64,000 nucleotides of DNA from Priestia endophytica DSM 13796 (GTDB lineage: Bacteria; Bacillota; Bacilli; Bacillales; Bacillaceae_H). The notes under the pieces are model-generated. The model saw only the letters and a program-made list of their open reading frames with translations. It was not told the origin of the DNA and did no database searches. Position numbers and translations under genes: made by a program. The stretch's first letter is position 1; each line of letters opens with the position of its first letter. The stretch covers positions 1 through 64,000 of the forward strand of contig NZ_FOXX01000007.1 of the NCBI RefSeq assembly GCF_900115845.1. Reading direction: 5' to 3'. Positions 45,157 to 54,411 of this stretch are shown one piece after another.

Positions 45157-45730
45157 GAAATCCTGTCTTTTTAAATAAAGCGTGAAAACGGGGAGCAATA
45201 AGACCACCTAAAAATGTAAAAATCACATCTTTAATAAAAAATCCACCCATGAAAATCCACAGTGCTTTATAAGACATTGGAGTATTAATCCACGTATTAA
45301 GAGCTAAGTACATATAGTTAACGCTAAACAGATAAATAAAAATAATGCCGATATACGATGCAACCATAAATGTACCAAGCGTTGGATTTTCTTTTCGCTC
45401 GACAATTTTACCTACAATATAAGCAGCAAAAATATAGGAAATGATAAATCCGCCTGTTTGGGTAAACAAAGCGCTAAGACCACTATAAAACTCAGCAAAC
45501 ACTGGAGCTCCAGCAAGTCCTACAACCATGTAAGCGAGCATAGAAAAAGCACCTAACCGGCTACCGAGCAAAGCACCAGCTAGAATAGCAAAGAATGGTT
45601 GAAGTGTTGGAGTTACATTTCCAAAATGTAAAAATGGAGCAAAAGAAGCAATGTTAGCTCCAATCGCAGTAAGGGCTACAAAGACACTTGCGTATGTAAT
45701 GTCAATCGCCCGAAATTGTCTTTTGTTCAC
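45146..45730 (-). CDS. bioY: Biotin transporter substrate-binding component BioY
   Basis: 194 residues, six membrane helices. The S component of an ECF-type biotin importer: FGNVTPTLQPFFAILAGALLGSRLGAFSMLAYMVVG is typical (shown by parts TLQPFFAILAGALLG and SMLAYMVVGLAGAPVF). GTG start behind AGGAGG. No biotin synthesis genes or energising ATPases adjoin it. I did not find a convincing BirA operator upstream. Confidence 0.9.
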   Translation of the reverse strand: MNKRQFRAIDITYASVFVALTAIGANIASFAPFLHFGNVTPTLQPFFAILAGALLGSRLGAFSMLAYMVVGLAGAPVFAEFYSGLSALFTQTGGFIISYIFAAYIVGKIVERKENPTLGTFMVASYIGIIFIYLFSVNYMYLALNTWINTPMSYKALWIFMGGFFIKDVIFTFLGGLIAPRFHALFKKTGFQKK

Positions 45731-45863
45731 GTAGTGTTCCTCCTGATGATAGAATACGCTTTTTATCTTAACGAAAGAGAGTTACATCAGTCAACAGATA
45801 ATATTTCTCAGTTTACATTCAAAAGATGAATAAAAATAAAAAAGGAGCAGAAAATAAGTATAA

Positions 45864-45895
45864 AAGAAAAAAGGCATACCTTTTTAGGGGTATGC
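45864..45895 (-). terminator. Terminator of yhdB
   Basis: On the minus strand GCATACC/GGTATGC with an 8-base loop leads into a T-run. Confidence 0.8.
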
Positions 45896-45909
45896 GTTAA
45901 AAAGTTTGT

Positions 45910-46161
45910 TTATAAAGATTGTTCCATAGCGTTCAGCTCAGACTGAAGCGCTTGTTCTCCTGCATAGTCAATATAACATAGCAAAGAGTATAAATTTTCT
46001 TCCACAATTCGCTCGTTTCGCTCGAAGTTATAGGCGTGTAAAAAGTGTTCAATCCTTTTTGATAACAAATCATCGTTTGTTCTCACCATCAAAATCAACA
46101 GGTTGTCCCACTGTGATCGATGTGTGTAGTAAAGCGCTCTGTCATAGTCCAACATGTTCAT
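45910..46161 (-). CDS. yhdB: YhdB-like small protein
   Basis: 83 residues, soluble and helical, of unknown function. The opening YDRALYYTHRSQWDNLLILM and the FLHAYNFERNERIVEENLYS block agree with my recollection of B. subtilis YhdB, and the order azr-yhdB-spoVR is conserved. GGGGAGG lies before the ATG. Confidence 0.75.
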   Translation of the reverse strand: MNMLDYDRALYYTHRSQWDNLLILMVRTNDDLLSKRIEHFLHAYNFERNERIVEENLYSLLCYIDYAGEQALQSELNAMEQSL

Positions 46162-46344
46162 TGCTTTTCCTCCCCTTTGAAGGAGTCGATATTATTGTAT
46201 GACAGTTTGGCTTATTTGTTACTGAACAAATGTTGGACAAAAAAGCAAAATAGTGACAGTGTGATAAGAACAACACTGTTAACTTTTTCTGCTGTATAAA
46301 ATCGAGTTCAAAAAACAAATAATACGAGCAAGCCTTCTGTGAGG

Positions 46345-47718
46345 TTACTTTAACAACTTCTTCACATATTTTAAGCTGTTTTTAAACGAAGGATAGCGAA
46401 CAGGAAGATCAAACTTTGTTGTTTGTTTTAGAATGCCTTTTTCATGTGTAAAAGCATCAAAGCTTCCTTTTCCATGGTATTTGCCCATCCCGCTTTCTCC
46501 AACTCCCCCAAAAGGAAGGTGTGTGTTCGCTACATGCATAACTGTGTCATTGATACAGCCTCCACCGAAGGAGAAAGAGTTAATAATCTTTTCTTGCTTT
46601 TTCTCATCTTCTGAAAAGTAATAAAGCGCAAGCGGATTCGGAGCTTTATCTAGATGATTTTTAAGGTCTTCAAATTTTGTGAAAGAAAGGAGAGGTAAAA
46701 TAGGACCGAAAATTTCTTCCTTCATTACGCTGTCTTCCCACGTTATATTTTCTAAAAGGGTAGGAGATATGCAATTTTCAACTTCTTCATATTGTCCTCC
46801 AAACTCAATATCCCCATCTTGTAAAAATGCGAGCAGTCTTGTGAAATGACGTTTGCTTACAATTTTCCCGAACTTTTCACTGTTAAGAGGGGTTTCTCCG
46901 TAGAACTCTTTTACAACGGCTTTCAACTGTTGTACAAATTCCTCTCTTATTTGCTCATGAACAATAACATAGTCAGGAGCAATGCATGTTTGACCAGCAT
47001 TGGTGAATTTCCCCCATGCAATTCGTTTTGCGGCAAGCTCTATATTTGCATCTTGATCAACAATGCAAGGACTCTTGCCACCAAGCTCAAGTGTGAGCGG
47101 TGTTAAATAGTTTGCAGCAGCTTTCATCACTTCTTTTCCTACTGCAACGCTTCCTGTAAAGAAAATATAGTCAAAACGTTCATTCAAAAGGGCCTGACTT
47201 TCTTCAACTCCTCCTTCAACAAGGGCAATATATTCAGAAGGGAAAGTTTCTTGGATAAGCTCAGAAATCCATCTAGAAACGGTAGGTGTGTATTCGGATG
47301 GTTTTAAAAGGGCTGTATGTCCTCCAGAAATTGCTCCAATAAGTGGAGAGAACTGAAGCTGAACAGGGTAATTCCAAGGCGCAATAATCAAAGTCACACC
47401 ATATGGCTCTCTATAAAGGTAACTTTTAGATCCGAGGTGACTTACAGGTGTTTTTACTTTTTGAGGTTTTGTCCATGAATCAAGATTTTTTAGAACAAAA
47501 CGAATTTCTTCATATATAAAAGCAATTTCCGTCATATACGCTTCTGTCTCAGATTTATGTAAATCTCTTTGCAACGCATCTAGCAATTGTTGTTCATAGC
47601 GTTTTACAGCACTTTTAAGCTTTGTTAAGTTTTCTTTGCGAAAAGCAACATCTTTTGTAGTATCAGTCTCAAAAAAAGCTCGCTGCTTTTCAATAAGAGA
47701 TAAAATCCTGTTTTTCAT
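46345..47718 (-). CDS. Aldehyde dehydrogenase (AldX/YwdH type)
   Basis: 457 residues of the class 3 aldehyde dehydrogenase group, NAD(P)-dependent, oxidising fatty or aromatic aldehydes. NAD site FFTGSVAVGKEVM near residue 188, catalytic glutamate in LELGGKSPCIV near 212, catalytic cysteine in NAGQTCIAPDY near 246. The C-terminal tail (NSLKYVKKLLK) is amphipathic and could sit on membranes, as in related enzymes. ATG behind AAGGAGAGG. Divergent from spoVR. Confidence 0.88.
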   Translation of the reverse strand: MKNRILSLIEKQRAFFETDTTKDVAFRKENLTKLKSAVKRYEQQLLDALQRDLHKSETEAYMTEIAFIYEEIRFVLKNLDSWTKPQKVKTPVSHLGSKSYLYREPYGVTLIIAPWNYPVQLQFSPLIGAISGGHTALLKPSEYTPTVSRWISELIQETFPSEYIALVEGGVEESQALLNERFDYIFFTGSVAVGKEVMKAAANYLTPLTLELGGKSPCIVDQDANIELAAKRIAWGKFTNAGQTCIAPDYVIVHEQIREEFVQQLKAVVKEFYGETPLNSEKFGKIVSKRHFTRLLAFLQDGDIEFGGQYEEVENCISPTLLENITWEDSVMKEEIFGPILPLLSFTKFEDLKNHLDKAPNPLALYYFSEDEKKQEKIINSFSFGGGCINDTVMHVANTHLPFGGVGESGMGKYHGKGSFDAFTHEKGILKQTTKFDLPVRYPSFKNSLKYVKKLLK

Positions 47719-47841
47719 CGAACCTCTCCTTATAACCCGGTCTTCTCTTAGAATATAAAACGTTTTCCTTTCCTAAACAACAAATAATGTCTTTCTCTCT
47801 CTTTTTCTATACAAAAAAGAGAGAAAAAATGTATCTCTTCA

Positions 47842-47870
47842 TCATGAACAAACAAGCATATTCATACTAT
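47842..47870 (+). promoter_or_regulatory. Candidate sigma-E promoter of spoVR
   Basis: TCATGAAC, a 13-base spacer and CATACTAT, a close fit to the sigma-E -10, 28 bases before the start codon. Confidence 0.5.
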
Positions 47871-47898
47871 AGGATATGAAGGTGAAAGGGGAGAGCCT

Positions 47899-49305
47899 AT
47901 GAACGACACTCAGCAAAAGCAACTTTATCGTGCAATTGAGGAGATAACGGAGATTGCTGAAGGCTTTGGATTAGATTTTTATCCAATGCGTTATGAGATT
48001 TGTCCGTCTGAAATTATTTATACATTTGGATCATATGGAATGCCTACTCGTTTCTCGCACTGGAGTTTTGGTAAACAGTTTCACAAAATGAAGCTTCACT
48101 ATGATTTAGGATTGAGTAAAATCTATGAGCTTGTCATCAACTCAAACCCATGCTATGCATTTCTGCTTGATTCTAATTCTCTTATTCAAAATAAGCTTAT
48201 TGTTGCTCACGTTTTAGCACACTGCGACTTTTTTAAAAACAATGCGCGTTTTGCCAATACGAACCGAGATATGGTAGATAGTATGGCAGCTACTGCTGAA
48301 AGAATTACCCAATACGAAATTTTGCATGGAAAACGTGAGGTTGAAAAGTTTTTGGATGCTGTTTTATCTATCCAGGAGCATATTGATCCATCTCTTATGC
48401 GTCCAAAACTTTCTTGGACGATGGATGAAGAAGAGGAAGAAGAAACAACAGTTGAAACACCTTACGATGATCTTTGGGCTCTTGATGGAGATAAAGTGAA
48501 AAAAGAGAAGAAAAAAAAGAAGAAGAAGTTACCGCCACAGCCTGAAAAAGATATTCTCTTATTTATCGAACAGTACAGTCGTGAATTAGAAGAATGGCAG
48601 CGCGATATTTTAACGATGATGAGAGAAGAAATGCTTTATTTTTGGCCTCAGCTTGAGACAAAAGTAATGAACGAAGGATGGGCTTCTTTCTGGCATGCAC
48701 GTATCATTCGTGAACTGGAGCTAACAAGCAGTGAAGCCATTGAGTTTGCTAAATTAAATGCAGACGTTGTGCAGCCATCGCGTACAACGATTAATCCCTA
48801 CTATTTAGGATTGAAAATCTTTGAAGATATTGAAGAGCGGTATAACAACCCAACGGAGGAAATGAAACGTCTTGGGGTTAAAGCGAATTCAGGACGAGAT
48901 AAAATGTTCGAAGTACGTGAAGTGGAATCTGATATTTCATTTATTCGAAATTACTTAACAAAAGATCTTGTTATGCGTGAAGATATGTATCTGTTTGCAA
49001 AGCAAGGTCGTGATTATAAAATTGTTGATAAACAATGGACGGAAGTGCGTGATCAGCTTGTAAGTATGAGAGTAAATGGAGGATTCCCTTATATCACAGT
49101 TACAGATGGAGATTATCTGAAAAATGGAGAGCTTTATTTAAAACACTGGTATGAAGATATTGAACTTGATGTGAAGTACTTAGAAAAAGTACTTCCATAT
49201 ACGTATCAGCTTTGGGGGCGTACTGTTCATATGGAAACGAGCTTAGAAGGAAAGCAAGTGCTATTTTCATATGATGGAAATGCAGTACATCGAAAAATCT
49301 TGTAA
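47899..49305 (+). CDS. spoVR: SpoVR sporulation protein
   Basis: 468 residues. Needed for spore cortex formation in B. subtilis and a partner class of PrkA and YhbH. The N-terminal two thirds match SpoVR ([41 protein letters not shown]). An insertion rich in Glu then Lys ([10 protein letters not shown] ... [10 protein letters not shown]) spans about residues 175-212. ATG behind AGGGGAGAG. Single-gene unit with a strong terminator. Confidence 0.93.
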   Translation: MNDTQQKQLYRAIEEITEIAEGFGLDFYPMRYEICPSEIIYTFGSYGMPTRFSHWSFGKQFHKMKLHYDLGLSKIYELVINSNPCYAFLLDSNSLIQNKLIVAHVLAHCDFFKNNARFANTNRDMVDSMAATAERITQYEILHGKREVEKFLDAVLSIQEHIDPSLMRPKLSWTMDEEEEEETTVETPYDDLWALDGDKVKKEKKKKKKKLPPQPEKDILLFIEQYSRELEEWQRDILTMMREEMLYFWPQLETKVMNEGWASFWHARIIRELELTSSEAIEFAKLNADVVQPSRTTINPYYLGLKIFEDIEERYNNPTEEMKRLGVKANSGRDKMFEVREVESDISFIRNYLTKDLVMREDMYLFAKQGRDYKIVDKQWTEVRDQLVSMRVNGGFPYITVTDGDYLKNGELYLKHWYEDIELDVKYLEKVLPYTYQLWGRTVHMETSLEGKQVLFSYDGNAVHRKIL

Positions 49306-49310
49306 AAAAA

Positions 49311-49340
49311 GGCGAGTGTCACATATGACACTCGTCTTTT
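49311..49340 (+). terminator. Terminator after spoVR
   Basis: An 11-bp near-perfect stem GGCGAGTGTCA/TGACACTCGTC and TTTT tail. Confidence 0.85.
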
Positions 49341-49344
49341 AATA

Positions 49345-49383
49345 TTTATAAAAAGTTAATGCTAGATTAACAATAGGTTAATG
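49345..49383 (+). promoter_or_regulatory. Pho box: four direct repeats at 11-bp spacing
   Basis: TTTATA (49345), TTAATG (49356), TTAACA (49367) and TTAATG (49378) start exactly 11 bases apart, each with 5-base spacers. This is the PhoP binding pattern of Bacillus (TTAACA-like hexamers, one per helical turn), placed 60-100 bases before an alkaline phosphatase. Confidence 0.8.
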
Positions 49384-49445
49384 AAAGGAAGATATCATCT
49401 TAGATGGAAAAGAAAAACTAACTTATTCAGGGGAGAGAATCAGAA

Positions 49446-51416
49446 ATGTTCAAAAAAGCAATGAAGAAAAAATTAATTCCATTTGCAACAATGTCAACTA
49501 TTGCCATTAGCGGTTTATTAGGCGGAGGCGCAGGAAGCGTTGATGCGGCAGAGCAGAAAGAGCCAGAAATTAAAAATATCATTTTCCTTGTTGGAGATGG
49601 AATGGGAACGTCATATACGACAGCACAGCGTTATATGAAAGATAATAAAGAAACACAAAAGATGGAGCCAACAGCTTTTGATCCGAATTTAGTTGGTTTA
49701 CAAAGTACATATCCATATGCCCAAAATACCATAACTGATTCAGCTGCTGCAGGTACAGCTTTAGCAACAGGAAATAAAACATACAATGGAGCTGTTTCTG
49801 TTGATCATAATAAAAAGGAAGTAAAAACAGTTCTTGAGCAGGCAAAAGAAGAAGGTTTAGCAACAGGGCTTGTTACAACATCAGATATAACGGATGCAAC
49901 ACCAGCTGCATTTGGAGCGCATGATCCAGATCGTAAAAACAAAGATGGAATTGCAGATGACTATTATAATGAAATGATCAATGGAGAACATAAAATTGAC
50001 GTTATTTTAGGTGGAGGTTTAACAAACTTTAAAAGAGATGATAGTGATTTAACAAAAGCCTTCCAAGAAGACGGATATAGCTATGTTTCTAATCGTGAAG
50101 ATATGTTGAATGACGACAATAAACAAGTTTTAGGGCTCTTCTCTGAAGTTGGAATGCCAAAAATGCTTGATCGCTCTGAAGAAGATCCTTCACTAAAGGA
50201 AATGACAGATTCTGCGTTAGAGCGTTTAGAACAAGATGAAGATGGATTTTTCCTTATGGTTGAAGGAAGTCAAATTGATTGGGCAGCACATGATCATGAT
50301 ATTGTAGGAGCAATGAGTGAAGTAGAAGACTTTGAAAGAGCATACGAGTCAGCCATTGAATTTGCTAAAAAGGACAAGCATACGCTTGTCGTGGCAACAG
50401 CTGATCATTCAACAGGTGGTTTCACACTAGGAGCAAATGATAAGAATGGTTCAGGTGTACAAAAGTGGGTTCCAGAAGCTGTAAAAGCCGCGAAACGCAC
50501 GCCAGACTTTATGGCTCAGCAAATTGCTGATGGGGAGAGCGTTGAATCTGTATTAGGCAAATACCTTGACCTTGAATTAACAAAAGAAGAAATAAACAGC
50601 GTAAAACAAGCAGCTAAAAATGATCAACAAGTAGATGATGAGACAGGAAATATGAAAAAAGTAGACGAGAGCGCTCTTGTTACAAATATTGACAACGCTA
50701 TTGAGCGTATCATTGATGCTCATTCATATACAGGATGGACAACAACAGCACATACTGGTGAAGATGTTCCTGTTTATGCATATGGACCTGGAAAAGAAAT
50801 GTTTGCAGGTATGAGTGATAACGTTGATCAAGCCAAGCACATGTTCAAAATTTTAGAAGAGAGTCATAAAGGTAATGGAGATAGCGAGAAAATTAAGTTC
50901 AGTGATATTAATGAGAAAACATTTGGCTATGAAGCAATTATGGCATTAGCAGAAAAAGGTATTGTAAAAGGAAGCAACGGAAAGTTTAATCCATCACAGC
51001 AGTTAACGCGTGTTCAAGCAGCAATTATGCTTCAACGGGCACTAGATTTACCAGTTCCACAAGATTTAAATTCATTTAAAGACGTAGATAAAGATGCTGA
51101 ATATGCTGAAGCTGTTGCAGCTCTGAAAGAAGCAGGCATTTTTAACGGTTATGGAGATGGAACGTTTGGTGTAAATGACAAGCTTTCTCGTGAACAAATG
51201 GCAAGTGTGCTTGTTAAAGCATTTGACTTAAAGAAAAACAATAAAGAAGTAAATCTAGCAGATCTTGATTCTGTATCTCCTTCTCATAAAGAGAATGTCA
51301 AAATTCTTTACCAAAACGGTATTACAACAGGGAAAGAGGATGGCACATATGCTCCTTTTGAAAAAATCAAGCGTGATCAGTTCTCTGTCTTCATGCACCG
51401 CGTATTAACAAAATAA
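49446..51416 (+). CDS. Secreted alkaline phosphatase with three SLH domains
   Basis: 656 residues. A signal peptide ends near GSVDAA; residues 40-470 are an alkaline phosphatase (metal site VGDGMG near residue 51, nucleophile Ser99 in TDSAAAGTA, VEGSQIDWAAHDHD near 274, ADHSTGG near 318 and HTGEDVPVYAYG near 437). Residues 480-656 hold three S-layer-homology domains, so the enzyme is bound to wall polymers. It releases phosphate from organic esters outside the cell; the Pho box predicts induction by phosphate starvation. It takes the place of a B. subtilis phosphatase gene after spoVR, which has no SLH part. Confidence 0.92.
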   Translation: MFKKAMKKKLIPFATMSTIAISGLLGGGAGSVDAAEQKEPEIKNIIFLVGDGMGTSYTTAQRYMKDNKETQKMEPTAFDPNLVGLQSTYPYAQNTITDSAAAGTALATGNKTYNGAVSVDHNKKEVKTVLEQAKEEGLATGLVTTSDITDATPAAFGAHDPDRKNKDGIADDYYNEMINGEHKIDVILGGGLTNFKRDDSDLTKAFQEDGYSYVSNREDMLNDDNKQVLGLFSEVGMPKMLDRSEEDPSLKEMTDSALERLEQDEDGFFLMVEGSQIDWAAHDHDIVGAMSEVEDFERAYESAIEFAKKDKHTLVVATADHSTGGFTLGANDKNGSGVQKWVPEAVKAAKRTPDFMAQQIADGESVESVLGKYLDLELTKEEINSVKQAAKNDQQVDDETGNMKKVDESALVTNIDNAIERIIDAHSYTGWTTTAHTGEDVPVYAYGPGKEMFAGMSDNVDQAKHMFKILEESHKGNGDSEKIKFSDINEKTFGYEAIMALAEKGIVKGSNGKFNPSQQLTRVQAAIMLQRALDLPVPQDLNSFKDVDKDAEYAEAVAALKEAGIFNGYGDGTFGVNDKLSREQMASVLVKAFDLKKNNKEVNLADLDSVSPSHKENVKILYQNGITTGKEDGTYAPFEKIKRDQFSVFMHRVLTK

Positions 51417-51429
51417 AACAAGATAACTT

Positions 51430-51456
51430 AGCCGCTGCCAACTCGCAGCGGCTTTT
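51430..51456 (+). terminator. Terminator after the alkaline phosphatase
   Basis: A 9-bp GC-rich stem AGCCGCTGC/GCAGCGGCT with a 6-base loop and TTTT. Confidence 0.85.
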
Positions 51457-51532
51457 CGCGTTTCTTCTTTTTTGAAGTGGGAAAATATAAAAGGAAAGAA
51501 CAAGATAGAAGGAATGATAAGGAGGAAAAAAG

Positions 51533-52537
51533 ATGAAGGCGGTTGGTCTTTATAAATACTTACCAATAACAAATGAAGAGAGTTTAGTAGATGTTGAAGT
51601 CGAACAAGGAAATCCTACAGGTCATGATTTATTAATTCGTGTACAAGCAGTATCTGTTAATCCTGTTGATACGAAAGTTCGGGCACCAAAAGATAAAGAA
51701 GAAGAGAAACCAAAAATTCTTGGCTTTGATGCGTCAGGTATTGTTGAAGAAGTAGGAGAAGAATGTTCACTTTTTAAAAAAGGGGATAAAGTTTACTACG
51801 CAGGAAGCATTGGTAGACAAGGCACAAATAGCGAATATCATCTTGTTGATGAACGCATTGTTGGACGAAAACCTGAAAATCTCTCTTTTGCTGAAGCAGC
51901 GGCAATGCCGCTCACAACTCTTACAGCTTGGGAAGGATTATTTCAACGCCTTCATGTTCAAGAAGGAGAAAGCATTCTGATTATTAATGGAGGTGGCGGA
52001 GTTGGATCTATTGCCATTCAGCTTGCGAAACAGGCGGGGTTAACTGTTATTGCAACATCTTCTCGTATTGAAACAAGTGAATGGTGTAAAGGTCTTGGAG
52101 CCGATTTTATTATTAATCATTATGAATCAATGGAAGAACAGTTAAAAGAGCATGGAATGGAGAGCGTTGACAATATCTTCTGTTTGCATAGCACAGATAA
52201 ACATTGGAAAGAGATGAGTAAAGTAATTCGTCCACAAGGGAAGATTTGCTCTATTGTTGAAAATGAAGAGCCTATCGATTTAAAACTTTTACAGGATAAA
52301 AGCATTTCTTTCTTTTGGGAATTTATGTTTACAAGACCTCTCTATGAAACTGATGATATGGTTGACCAGCATCATATTTTAAACAAGGTTGGAGAAGAGT
52401 TAGAAAAGGGGAATTTACAGCATACTCTGCAAGAGACAATAAGCCCAATCAATGCTGAAAATATGAGACAAGCTCATGGAAAAGTTGAAAAAGGAAAAAT
52501 GATTGGAAAAATTGTTGTAGAAGGATGGGGACAATAA
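51533..52537 (+). CDS. Zinc-type alcohol dehydrogenase / quinone oxidoreductase family protein
   Basis: 334 residues, medium-chain dehydrogenase fold with an NADPH site INGGGGVGSIAIQLAKQAG near residue 150. The N-terminal catalytic domain has VNPVDTKVRAP and GFDASGIVEEVG. The cysteines that bind zinc in classical ADHs are absent, so a quinone or enone reductase is more likely. AAGGAGG before the ATG. Substrate unknown. Confidence 0.83.
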   Translation: MKAVGLYKYLPITNEESLVDVEVEQGNPTGHDLLIRVQAVSVNPVDTKVRAPKDKEEEKPKILGFDASGIVEEVGEECSLFKKGDKVYYAGSIGRQGTNSEYHLVDERIVGRKPENLSFAEAAAMPLTTLTAWEGLFQRLHVQEGESILIINGGGGVGSIAIQLAKQAGLTVIATSSRIETSEWCKGLGADFIINHYESMEEQLKEHGMESVDNIFCLHSTDKHWKEMSKVIRPQGKICSIVENEEPIDLKLLQDKSISFFWEFMFTRPLYETDDMVDQHHILNKVGEELEKGNLQHTLQETISPINAENMRQAHGKVEKGKMIGKIVVEGWGQ

Positions 52538-52559
52538 CATTTTTCAGTTATAATAGTAG

Positions 52560-52588
52560 TTGACTTATTTTACAATGTTAGCTACACT
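52560..52588 (+). promoter_or_regulatory. Sigma-A promoter of the mgtE unit
   Basis: TTGACT, a 17-base spacer and TACACT, directly upstream of the M-box. Confidence 0.6.
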
Positions 52589-52604
52589 CATCACAGACAA
52601 AAGA

Positions 52605-52768
52605 ATATACCTCGTTAGGTGAGGCTCCTGTACGGAGAAATGCTGCTGCCCAAAAATGTCCAAAGACGCCAATGGGTCAACAGGAATTATCGACATAAGG
52701 TAATTCTTAACGTAGCTGGTTTTAGAACCTATGCCGTACAGTGCTAAAGCTCTACGAATGGAGGGTAT
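52605..52768 (+). ncRNA. M-box (ykoK) magnesium riboswitch
   Basis: The hallmark sequences are all present in order: CTCGTTAGGTGAGGCTCC, GCTGCTGCCCAAAAATGTC, AAAGACGCCAATGGGTCAAC, TTATCGACATAAGG, and GTGCTAAAGCTCTACGA. ATACCTC at 52608 pairs with GAGGGTAT at 52761 as P1. It binds Mg2+ and favours termination when Mg2+ is high. The Mg transporter gene mgtE follows. Confidence 0.95.
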
Positions 52769-52796
52769 GAAGCGTTATTTAGTATGCAAAAAAACA

Positions 52797-52829
52797 AAAA
52801 CACACCTTCCTTAAGGTGTGTTTTTTTTG
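52797..52829 (+). terminator. Riboswitch-controlled terminator ahead of mgtE
   Basis: Stem AACACACCTT/AAGGTGTGTT with a short loop and eight Ts forms the expression platform of the M-box. Confidence 0.9.
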
Positions 52830-52865
52830 TGCTTTTGTTGCAGCATAAGAGAGGGGGAATCAATC

Positions 52866-54224
52866 ATGATTCAAGATATGACATACGAAGAAATCGTAGA
52901 AAGAATTTCGCATCTTCTGGAACAAGAAAAAACAAATGGTATTCAAGTAATTCTTGAAGAACTACAGCCTTATGATATTGCTGAAATATATGTGATGCTT
53001 TCAGAAGAACAGCGTCCTAAGTTTTTAGATGTACTTGAAACAGAGCAGCAAGCATCACTTATTGAAGAAATTGATCGCGACGAGCAACTTGAGCTTGTTG
53101 AACAAATCAATGTTAATGACCTTGGGGAAGTATTGGATTTAATGGACAATGATGATCTTGCACATCTTTTAGATGAAGTAACACCAGATGTGAAAGAGCA
53201 GTATTTATCAGGGATGACAACAGAAGAATCTACAGCAGTTCAGAAACTAATGGAATACGAAGCTGAAACAGCTGGACGGATTATGACCAACCGCTATGTT
53301 TGGATTCCTGAACAATATACTGTAAGAGAGACAGTAGACAAACTAAAAATTTTCGCCGAGCTTGCCGAATCCATTAACTATATTTACGTGATTAATAATG
53401 AAAAGCAACTCATGGGAGTTGTTTCATACAGAGATTTAATCTTAGCTGAGATGGATGAGAAAATTGAAGACATTATGTTTTCACGCGTTATTTCTGTTCC
53501 TGTAGAGATGGATCAAGAAGAAGTTGCGAGCATTATTGAAAGATATGATTTTCTAGCCATTCCAGTTGTTGAAGAAAATAATGTGCTTGTTGGGATTATT
53601 ACGGTTGATGACATTATTGACGTTGTGATTCAAGAAGCGAACGAAGACATTGAAAAGCTTTCAGCAACAGGGAAATCAATCGATTTTGATACAAAAGTAT
53701 GGATTGCTTCTTATCGACGCCTTCCATGGCTTGTTTTGCTTTTATTTGTTGGACTTATTTCAGGAAGTATTATTAGTCAGTTTGAAGAAACATTGCAAAA
53801 AGTTGTTGCCTTATCATTTTTTATGCCACTCATTTCTGGAATGACAGGAAATACAGGGACGCAGTCGCTTGCTGTTGTTGTAAGAGGTATTGTTGGTCAA
53901 GAAATGAACAAAGCAGTTGTTACTCGTCTTATCTTACGGGAATTTGGGGTAGGAGCTTTAATCGGAATTACTTGTTCTATTTTGCTTTTTATTATTGCTT
54001 ATGTTTGGCAAGGAAGTCTTGTATTAAGTTTTGTTGTAAGTTCATCTCTTGTTTTTACCTTAATCATTGGAACACTTGCAGGAACTATTATTCCGCTCTT
54101 ATTATCCAAACTAAAGGTTGACCCTGCAATTGCTTCAGGACCGCTCATTACAACGCTAAACGATATTTTATCACTGCTTATTTATTTTAAAATAGCTACA
54201 GTTTTCTTACATCATTTATTATAA
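52866..54224 (+). CDS. mgtE: Magnesium transporter MgtE
   Basis: 452 residues from ATG 52866 behind GAGGGGGAAT; the ATG at 52818 lies in the riboswitch terminator and is not the start. Cytosolic N domain (residues 5-130), two CBS domains (about 130-255) that gate the channel by binding Mg2+, then five membrane helices with the pore motif PLISGMTGNTGTQSLAV near 321. Imports Mg2+ when the riboswitch allows. Confidence 0.95.
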   Translation: MIQDMTYEEIVERISHLLEQEKTNGIQVILEELQPYDIAEIYVMLSEEQRPKFLDVLETEQQASLIEEIDRDEQLELVEQINVNDLGEVLDLMDNDDLAHLLDEVTPDVKEQYLSGMTTEESTAVQKLMEYEAETAGRIMTNRYVWIPEQYTVRETVDKLKIFAELAESINYIYVINNEKQLMGVVSYRDLILAEMDEKIEDIMFSRVISVPVEMDQEEVASIIERYDFLAIPVVEENNVLVGIITVDDIIDVVIQEANEDIEKLSATGKSIDFDTKVWIASYRRLPWLVLLLFVGLISGSIISQFEETLQKVVALSFFMPLISGMTGNTGTQSLAVVVRGIVGQEMNKAVVTRLILREFGVGALIGITCSILLFIIAYVWQGSLVLSFVVSSSLVFTLIIGTLAGTIIPLLLSKLKVDPAIASGPLITTLNDILSLLIYFKIATVFLHHLL

Positions 54225-54289
54225 AGAGGGGAAAAGAGTAAAAAGAAGAAAATTCTTTTTACTCTTTTTATTTTTTGACACTTTCTTCA

Positions 54290-54343
54290 TTGACAATAAG
54301 AAGGGAGAGGAATATTATAATGTTAAAAGTTGCGTTAGGTAAA
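54290..54343 (+). promoter_or_regulatory. Candidate mntH promoter and MntR-like site
   Basis: TTGACA (54290), a 17-base spacer and TATTAT are followed by TTGCGTTAGGTAAA at 54330, which resembles an MntR operator half by half. The site is weak evidence alone but is where Mn2+ repression would act. Confidence 0.35.
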
Positions 54344-54411
54344 AAAATATAGTTGATCGAAAAATAGATAGTTTCGCGACAAATAAATGACTGAAGTAAA
54401 AAGGTGATAAA

